Positions 5,103-9,270 of a DNA stretch of 9,270 nucleotides are shown here, in pieces. Made by a program: the position numbers and the translations under genes. Under the pieces are notes generated by a model. The model saw only the letters and a list, made by a program, of their open reading frames with translations. It had not been told where the DNA came from and searched no databases. Position 1 is the first letter of the stretch, and every line of letters starts with the position of its first letter. Where the stretch lies: the NCBI GenBank assembly GCA_027886795.1, contig JAPCJU010000032.1:1-9270 (forward strand), written 5' to 3'. This stretch comes from Nitrososphaerota archaeon (GTDB taxonomy: Archaea > Thermoproteota > Nitrososphaeria > Nitrososphaerales > CADDZS01).

Positions 5103-6164
5103 TTGATTCAAGAGATAGAAAACCTGGCAGAGATAATCGATCATCTCATTATCACGCCAATATTTTCCGGATCTTCCCTAGCTGCAAGACCTGTCGTCTT
5201 GGAGTTGTACAAAGCAGCGCGTGAGAAATTCGGGAAACCGCTTTGCCTGGACGCGTTTGAAAGGATAATTTCTGGGGCCGAAAAATCAAAAACCGTTCTG
5301 ATGACAACTGGATTTGTCGTCCCACCCTGGATGGAGGCAGAAACTGATGGCCCAGTTGGTACTGCCACACTTGCGAGATCTCTCAACCTCGGTCTCGACA
5401 TTGTTCCCGTGATTGTTACGGAAAAGTCGTCAGTTCACAAAATGAAATCCGTGATGGAAGCTGTTGGATTTCGGTCGGGTGACTTGAAACAAGTTAACGG
5501 GGCCCCAAGAAGATGCGCCGTTGTAGGATTCACCACTGACAATGGGAAAGCCGAAGAGGAAGCTGAAGAATTGGTTAGTGAGGTAAATCCGTCTTCCATC
5601 ATTGCCATCGAAAAAGCTTCGCCGAACAGGGCGGGTGAGTTCCACAGCGGTGTGGGAGTAAATATCTCTGACGTTTCCGCGAAAGTCGACAAACTGATAG
5701 AAATTGCAAAGAAATCCGGGATACCCACAATTGGTGTCGGAGATGCCGGAAATGAAATCGGGATGGGATGCATAGAGGAGACGGTTAGAGAATTGCTGCC
5801 GACCGGATCTAAATGCGGTTGTCCGTGTAATCAAGGCGTAGCATCCGCCGTGGCGACCGACTCGTTGATTGTTGCAGGAACCTCGAACTGGGGCGGATCA
5901 GCAATCGAAGCGCTCCTCTCGTTTCACCTCAGCGCCAAGGAGTTGTTGCACGATTCTGCGATGGAAATCAGAATGATTAAAGCAGCAGCCGCTCTCGGAT
6001 ATATCGACCCCGCTTCAGGATTCGCAGATCCCGGCGTTGACGCCATTCCTGCATCCATCCACGGAGCGCTGATCGATGTTCTCAATTTCATCGTGAGCTC
6101 CCGCAGGGCGGACTCTTTCTACATTCGGAAGTATAGAGAGTATACGAAGAAAAAGCGCGGCTAA
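5103..6164 (+). CDS. D-glutamate cyclase-like protein (DUF4392 family)
   Basis: The 353-residue protein matches the DUF4392/D-glutamate cyclase family, whose mammalian member (C-terminal domain of DGLUCY) turns D-glutamate into 5-oxo-D-proline. Recognisable blocks are TVLMTTGFVVPPWMEAETDGP (64-84) with GTATLARSL, AIEKASPNRAGEFHSGVGVNIS (168-189), IPTIGVGDAGNEIGMGCIEETV (207-228), CGCPCNQGVASAVATDSLIVAG (238-259) and SNWGGSAIEALL (261-272). It is the stand-alone form, without the N-terminal domain of the animal enzyme, and should be cytoplasmic. The start must be TTG 5103: no ATG or GTG lies between the in-frame TAA at 5058-5060 and there. Its stop codon overlaps that of the opposing isomerase-like gene. 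Whether the substrate here is D-glutamate or a related acid is not settled by sequence. Confidence 0.85.
   Translation: MIQEIENLAEIIDHLIITPIFSGSSLAARPVVLELYKAAREKFGKPLCLDAFERIISGAEKSKTVLMTTGFVVPPWMEAETDGPVGTATLARSLNLGLDIVPVIVTEKSSVHKMKSVMEAVGFRSGDLKQVNGAPRRCAVVGFTTDNGKAEEEAEELVSEVNPSSIIAIEKASPNRAGEFHSGVGVNISDVSAKVDKLIEIAKKSGIPTIGVGDAGNEIGMGCIEETVRELLPTGSKCGCPCNQGVASAVATDSLIVAGTSNWGGSAIEALLSFHLSAKELLHDSAMEIRMIKAAAALGYIDPASGFADPGVDAIPASIHGALIDVLNFIVSSRRADSFYIRKYREYTKKKRG
6150..6154 (-). terminator. Oligo-T terminator candidate for the minus-strand operon
   Basis: On the minus strand the isomerase-like gene stop is followed six bases later by TTTTTCTTC, read from the AAAAA at 6150-6154. It lies inside the last codons of the opposing cyclase-like gene (the basic KKKRG tail), so termination would occur within that gene. 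Confidence 0.35.
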
Positions 6165-6886
6165 TGCTCGGCTAGCAGCGAGCCACAACCCTTTACCTTA
6201 GATTCAATCTTCAATGCCCTAAGAGAACTCCACAAGCTCGCAGCATTGCTGCTCAAAACAGGCTTTCCCAGATTTTTTTCCAGTTTTGATAGTACCGTGA
6301 TTGTCTTCAGATCGGTACAACTGAGAAATACTCCGTCTGCTTCTTTGCTGTTTACAGCTTTTGCCAGTCTTACAGTGGTCTCTACTGGTTCGGAGTGGAG
6401 TTTTTCTCCCGTGACGTAACCCAGGCCTTTTAGCCTTGTTACCTCGAACCCGTTTTCCTCGAAGAATTCTCTTTCCGCCAAGTTCAATTGATCCGAATAT
6501 GGTGTCGCCACAGCAATTTTTTTCAAACCCATTTCATTGAGAGCTTGCACAACTGCTCCAGCTGTGGTAATGACTGGCATTGATACGGAAGATTTCATCC
6601 TTCGTATCAGCTCCTTCTCCCATTTTTTTCCTCCGATTAAACTGCCGGTTGTGCAGGCGTAGAGTATCGCTCCGACCTCGGCGCTTGCAAGCAAACGACA
6701 AGCATCATCAGTGTTCTTCGCCATCTTCTCGAGATCCCTTTTAGTTCCTCTTTCCAGCATCAGACGAGTCGCAAATATCGAAACTTCTTCTGGAGCAACG
6801 GCGTTGAATTCGGGCTCGATTGTCACGTTGAGCGACGGTACAATCATGCCGAGTCGGTGGGTGTTGCCATATCGCGGCGATATCAT
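6161..6886 (-). CDS. Asp/Glu racemase superfamily, maleate isomerase/arylmalonate decarboxylase-like
   Basis: The 241-residue protein matches the maleate cis-trans isomerase/arylmalonate decarboxylase branch in length and motifs. RLGMIVPSLNVTIEPEF (11-27) supplies the VPS-x-N carboxylate-binding segment with N20. ILYACTTGSLIGG (74-86) holds C78. VFLSCTDLKT (186-195) holds C190. LSSNAASLW (211-219) is the closing segment. Maleate isomerase uses both cysteines, whereas arylmalonate decarboxylase keeps only the second, so isomerase or racemase chemistry is favoured. Possible reactions are maleate to fumarate or racemisation of a substituted acid. The gene follows the UbiD-family gene by 21 bases, has its own Shine-Dalgarno site and is surely co-transcribed with it. 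It overlaps the cyclase-like gene by four bases, tail to tail. Met14 is a less likely start. Confidence 0.82.
   Translation of the reverse strand: MISPRYGNTHRLGMIVPSLNVTIEPEFNAVAPEEVSIFATRLMLERGTKRDLEKMAKNTDDACRLLASAEVGAILYACTTGSLIGGKKWEKELIRRMKSSVSMPVITTAGAVVQALNEMGLKKIAVATPYSDQLNLAEREFFEENGFEVTRLKGLGYVTGEKLHSEPVETTVRLAKAVNSKEADGVFLSCTDLKTITVLSKLEKNLGKPVLSSNAASLWSSLRALKIESKVKGCGSLLAEH
6166..6183. repeat. Short hairpin at the convergent gene junction
   Basis: GCTCG (6166-6170) pairs with CGAGC (6179-6183) around an 8-base loop, directly after the cyclase-like stop codon and inside the last codons of the isomerase-like gene. It may mark the 3' end of the plus-strand transcript. Confidence 0.3.
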
Positions 6887-6893
6887 ACAATCG

Positions 6894-6898
6894 TCTCC
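6894..6898 (-). promoter_or_regulatory. Shine-Dalgarno site of the isomerase-like gene
   Basis: On the minus strand GGAGA lies seven bases before ATG 6886, between the UbiD-family stop codon and the isomerase-like start. It is the clearest ribosome binding site in the window and supports both the chosen ATG and an operon-internal position. Confidence 0.55.
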
Positions 6899-6907
6899 AA
6901 AGTTTGC

Positions 6908-8251
6908 TCAGTGTTTTGTGCTTGACACATACTGGGAAAGATCTACGTCATTTTGACCGGGTACGTACTTCCTTACCTTTTCTTCTGATGCATCCATCGG
7001 TGCGGTTGCGTCAATTCCTACTTTGGACTGGTGGAGGTGGTGGAGGTCCCTTGGGAATCCTCTGGCTTCTGGGACCACAAAAATTCCGGTGTCGGGCCTT
7101 CCCCTTGAGAGCATCGCCCACCATGCGTCGTTAATGTCGTAGGCGTCTACATCGTCATCCACCACGACGCAGTACTTGAGCCATGAATGAGCTCCGAAAC
7201 AGCACATGGCGGCATTTTTGGGCTCTCCCTCAAACCTCTTTTTGATCGATACAACGCAACCTAGAAGTGATGGAGCGTTATTGACTGCTCTTACCTGATA
7301 ACCGGCATACTTCAGGGCGCGATAGAGATATGCCTCTCGCGACAGCGCGAGCAGGTGAATGTCCTCCTTACTTCCGGCCTGAATCGTGTGATAGATCGCT
7401 TGTTTCCTGTGCGTGATCGCCTTCAGGCTGAAAACGTGATTCTTTGATTGAGGTATGTAGAACTGAAATACGTCGCCGTACGGCCCTTCTTCCTCCCTAA
7501 CATTTGCGAGCACTTCTCCTTCAAGAATGAACTCAGCATTCGCCGGGACGTTGACATCGATCGTTTCGCATTTCACTAGTTCCACCGGACTTTCAGCGAG
7601 CGCACCAGCCAACTCAAAGTGATCTACCCCAAATGGAAGGGATGCCGATGCAGCGATCATTTCAAACGGATGAGCACCGATGACGATGGCAACCTCGAGG
7701 TTTTTTCCCCTTTGCTCGGCCTTGCCGTGGATGACTCCTAGGTGCTGGGGCGCCATCATCCTTATTCCTAGTTTGTCAGGTTCTTTGAACTGCATTCTAT
7801 TGAAAGACATGTTTGCATAGCCGGTCTCGGGATCCCTGGCAACTGCCATTCCAGCTGTAATGAAGGGGGCGACATCTCCGACGGCGTGGGTGACTATTGG
7901 CAGAATTGATGCGTCGGCCTTTGTACCGTTCAGGATAACTTCTTTCACTGGTCCATCTGAAACAATTCTTGGTTTGATCGTCTTCTCGCTGCGTCTGACG
8001 TACTCTGGAACAGTTTCAGCTTCTGGAGTATTCAGGATCATAGAAAGCATCTTCCTTGATATCACCAGGTTCGCGACTGCGGCAAACTGGCTTCCCTTCA
8101 CATTGTGGAAAATTATCGCCTTGCCTTCTCGTTCAGCTGCCTTAACCACAGCTGATAATTCGAATTTTGGATCAACTTCTTTCTCCACTCGGAGAAGAAG
8201 ACCCGCCGATTCAAGCTCTGCGAGATAAGATCTGAGGTCGCGTTCTTTCAT
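6908..8251 (-). CDS. UbiD-family prenylated-FMN-dependent decarboxylase
   Basis: The 447-residue protein covers a full UbiD-family enzyme: DLRSYLAELESAGLLLRVEKEVDP at the N-terminus, NVKGSQFAAVANL (50-62), the cofactor segment ARDPETGYANMSFNRMQ with N147 and R152, PFGVDHFELAGAL (206-218), LEGEVLANVREEEGPYGD (243-260) with E255 and D260, and VGIDAT (411-416). R152 and E255 correspond to the catalytic Arg-Glu set; an acidic residue at the GPYGD position completes it. These enzymes reversibly decarboxylate unsaturated or aromatic acids using prenyl-FMN made by UbiX, which is not in this window. The sequence recalls the ferulate/furan-dicarboxylate type more than E. coli UbiD. The archaeal anhydromevalonate-phosphate decarboxylase is a less likely alternative, since no isoprenoid genes are near. 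It leads a two-gene operon with the isomerase-like gene. Confidence 0.9.
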   Translation of the reverse strand: MKERDLRSYLAELESAGLLLRVEKEVDPKFELSAVVKAAEREGKAIIFHNVKGSQFAAVANLVISRKMLSMILNTPEAETVPEYVRRSEKTIKPRIVSDGPVKEVILNGTKADASILPIVTHAVGDVAPFITAGMAVARDPETGYANMSFNRMQFKEPDKLGIRMMAPQHLGVIHGKAEQRGKNLEVAIVIGAHPFEMIAASASLPFGVDHFELAGALAESPVELVKCETIDVNVPANAEFILEGEVLANVREEEGPYGDVFQFYIPQSKNHVFSLKAITHRKQAIYHTIQAGSKEDIHLLALSREAYLYRALKYAGYQVRAVNNAPSLLGCVVSIKKRFEGEPKNAAMCCFGAHSWLKYCVVVDDDVDAYDINDAWWAMLSRGRPDTGIFVVPEARGFPRDLHHLHQSKVGIDATAPMDASEEKVRKYVPGQNDVDLSQYVSSTKH

Positions 8252-8280
8252 AGACTAGACCTTACGGCCTGGCAAACGTG

Positions 8281-8289
8281 TCTATATTG
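8281..8289 (-). promoter_or_regulatory. TATA-like box for the UbiD-isomerase operon
   Basis: Read on the minus strand, CAATATAGA is centred about 34 bases before ATG 8251, implying a short leader of several bases. It lies in the 105-base divergent gap shared with the split-barrel gene at 8357. Confidence 0.35.
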
Positions 8290-8323
8290 CTATAGTCCGG
8301 AAGTATCCAGTCTGTCAGAAAAA

Positions 8324-8333
8324 GAAGATAAAG
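8324..8333 (+). promoter_or_regulatory. TATA-like box for the second split-barrel gene
   Basis: GAAGATAAAG is centred about 28 bases before ATG 8357, close to leaderless spacing. No Shine-Dalgarno site lies before that ATG. Confidence 0.35.
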
Positions 8334-8356
8334 CTCGGGGCAACGAACTTGGGAAC

Positions 8357-8833
8357 ATGAATTGGAGACAAGACGCACTTGAACCAGTGAAGATGGATCA
8401 GGTTTTCCGTTATATCGACAACCAGTTTTTCATGAGAGCCGCAACTGTATCTCTCAACGGAAAACTTCACAACATACCCTCCAACTTCATTCGTTTTGAA
8501 GATAAGATCTATTTCGATGCCGACGACGCCTCTATCAAGATCAAGAACATTCGAAGAAATGGAAAAATTACGCTCATCTGGAATAGTGGCAAGCCGTTTT
8601 TCGATTCTCGTGGCGTGATGATGAAGGGAAGGGCAAAGGTGATCTCAGATAAGGATTTGGAATGGAAGGTGTACGACGCGATAAATGAAAAGAGCTTTGC
8701 AGGGTTGCGATCATCATACACATTCTATCACAGACAGCCATTTCCCCGCGTCAAGATAGAGGTTGAGCCGACTGAAATGTTCGCATTCCATTTTGAAAAA
8801 GGAAAGCCGATTAGGGGGATTAACACCAAATAA
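8357..8833 (+). CDS. Pyridoxamine 5'-phosphate oxidase-like (FMN/F420 split-barrel) protein, second copy
   Basis: This 158-residue protein is a paralog of the one at 4522. Its NIPSNFIRFEDKIYFD block (39-54) aligns with NLPTHFVRLGDDVYFD there, and both then have an S-I-x3-NI turn. Later parts are KITLIWNSGKP (70-80), VMMKGRAKVISDKDLEWKVYDAI (87-109) and the C-terminal strand RVKIEVEPTEMFAFHFEKGK (131-150). The GRAKVI and KIEVEPTEMFAFHF pattern is typical of small flavin or deazaflavin-binding split-barrel proteins. The fold is well supported but the reaction is not known. It is divergent from the UbiD-isomerase operon across 105 bases and may supply reducing power or flavin to that pathway (inference). 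The acyl-CoA synthetase follows 65 bases later, after a T-run and a new promoter-like box. Confidence 0.8.
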   Translation: MNWRQDALEPVKMDQVFRYIDNQFFMRAATVSLNGKLHNIPSNFIRFEDKIYFDADDASIKIKNIRRNGKITLIWNSGKPFFDSRGVMMKGRAKVISDKDLEWKVYDAINEKSFAGLRSSYTFYHRQPFPRVKIEVEPTEMFAFHFEKGKPIRGINTK

Positions 8834-8842
8834 CAAACTCCG

Positions 8843-8848
8843 TTTTTT
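8843..8848 (+). terminator. Oligo-T terminator after the second split-barrel gene
   Basis: Six T (in CCGTTTTTTCC) begin nine bases after the TAA at 8831-8833. This is a typical archaeal oligo-T terminator, so the acyl-CoA synthetase is probably transcribed from its own start; TTAGAAATTC at 8871-8880 is a weak box at leaderless distance from ATG 8899. Confidence 0.45.
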
Positions 8849-8898
8849 CCTCAGCCATGTTTCTCCGCAGTTAGAAATTCTACTCTTGCATTGAAATC

Positions 8899-9270
8899 AT
8901 GAAGAAACAATACTTCAGCAGCTGTCATTCTCTGGGCGAGTTGCTAGCCGCTCGTGCAAAGGATAATGGGCCTCAAATTTTTGCCTATTTTAAGGATCAA
9001 GTCATGACTTTAGGGCAGTTTGACGCCGACTCGAACCGTCTCGCAAATGCTCTAGTCCAAAAAGGGATAAGAAGAGGACAGAAGGTCGCAATCATCTCGC
9101 ATACCAATCTAGATTATCTTGTGTGTGAATTCGCGATTTTCAAAGTTGGGGCTGTATGCGTGCCGTTGAATTGTTTGCTAAAATCCCATGAACTCTCGTA
9201 TCAACTGGACAACGCTGACGTCGTCCTTGCTTTTGTGCACAGAAATTATCTCGACGAATTTGTGGCAGCG
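8899..9270 (+). CDS. AMP-dependent acyl-CoA synthetase/ligase, N-terminal part (cut by window end)
   Basis: ATG 8899 opens a frame that runs without a stop to the last base, giving 124 residues. The sequence follows the N-terminal domain of the adenylate-forming (ANL) family: HSLGELLAARAKDNGPQIFAYF, then MTLGQFDADSNRLANALVQKGI, RRGQKVAIISHTNLDYLVCEFAIFKVGAVCVPLN and LKSHELSYQLDNADVVLAF. The step of substituted substrates cannot be read, since the ATP-binding loop and acid-binding pocket lie past the edge. The usual reaction is ATP-dependent activation of a carboxylic acid to its CoA ester in the cytoplasm. Next to a UbiD-type decarboxylase and an isomerase, it could activate the product of that route, which is inference. 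The N-terminal start fits the family's usual beginning closely. Confidence 0.88.
   Translation, partial: MKKQYFSSCHSLGELLAARAKDNGPQIFAYFKDQVMTLGQFDADSNRLANALVQKGIRRGQKVAIISHTNLDYLVCEFAIFKVGAVCVPLNCLLKSHELSYQLDNADVVLAFVHRNYLDEFVAA

Noticed and set aside
7030..7046. G-rich GGTGG/GGAGG run that could suggest a quadruplex
   Set aside because: It has only two-G tiers and is explained by the DLHHLHQ codons of the UbiD-family gene on the minus strand.

Overview
The window looks like chromosomal DNA of an archaeon, heterotrophic or at least able to break down organic acids. Several genes have an A/T-rich TATA-like box about 22-28 bases before the start codon and no leader. One operon-internal gene has a Shine-Dalgarno site instead. 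One regulator is a winged helix fused to two membrane helices, a layout common in archaea. Surface proteins are rich in N-x-S/T sequons. Coding GC is moderate, by eye in the high 40s percent. The lineage cannot be fixed from this sequence; Nitrososphaeria-type Thermoproteota or Thermoplasmatota are my best guesses (inference).

Left edge (1-446): the C-terminal end of a thiamine-diphosphate (TPP) enzyme of the benzoylformate decarboxylase/acetolactate synthase type. A gap at 447-795 follows. It holds two back-to-back hairpins, a good TATA-like box and a possible 41-residue single-helix membrane protein.

Region 796-4352, all on +, is a surface metal and redox block. It has five genes: a membrane-anchored His/Cys protein, a membrane-anchored CuA-like cupredoxin, a two-helix membrane winged-helix regulator with a Met-rich outer loop, a secreted blue-copper-type protein with five Met-Met pairs, and a membrane-anchored Met-rich protein. 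The same Met-Met-Gly signature occurs in the regulator's outer loop and in both downstream proteins. A double palindrome of GAAAC/GTTTC half-sites lies between the regulator and the cupredoxin. I infer a copper (or other soft-metal) sensing and handling cassette with local control. It is the best candidate for an undescribed system here.

Region 4522-8833 is a small-molecule catabolic block. Two paralogous flavin-type split-barrel (pyridoxamine-phosphate-oxidase-like) proteins flank a D-glutamate cyclase-like gene (+) and a convergent two-gene operon (-). The operon encodes a UbiD-family decarboxylase and a maleate isomerase/arylmalonate decarboxylase-like protein. The cyclase and isomerase genes meet tail to tail with overlapping stop codons. 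The right edge (8899-9270) is the N-terminal part of an acyl-CoA synthetase. With the TPP enzyme at the left, the organic-acid genes suggest a decarboxylation/isomerisation route feeding CoA esters. The substrate is unknown and the pathway is inferred.

There is no rRNA, convincing tRNA, CRISPR array, insertion sequence or phage gene in the window.
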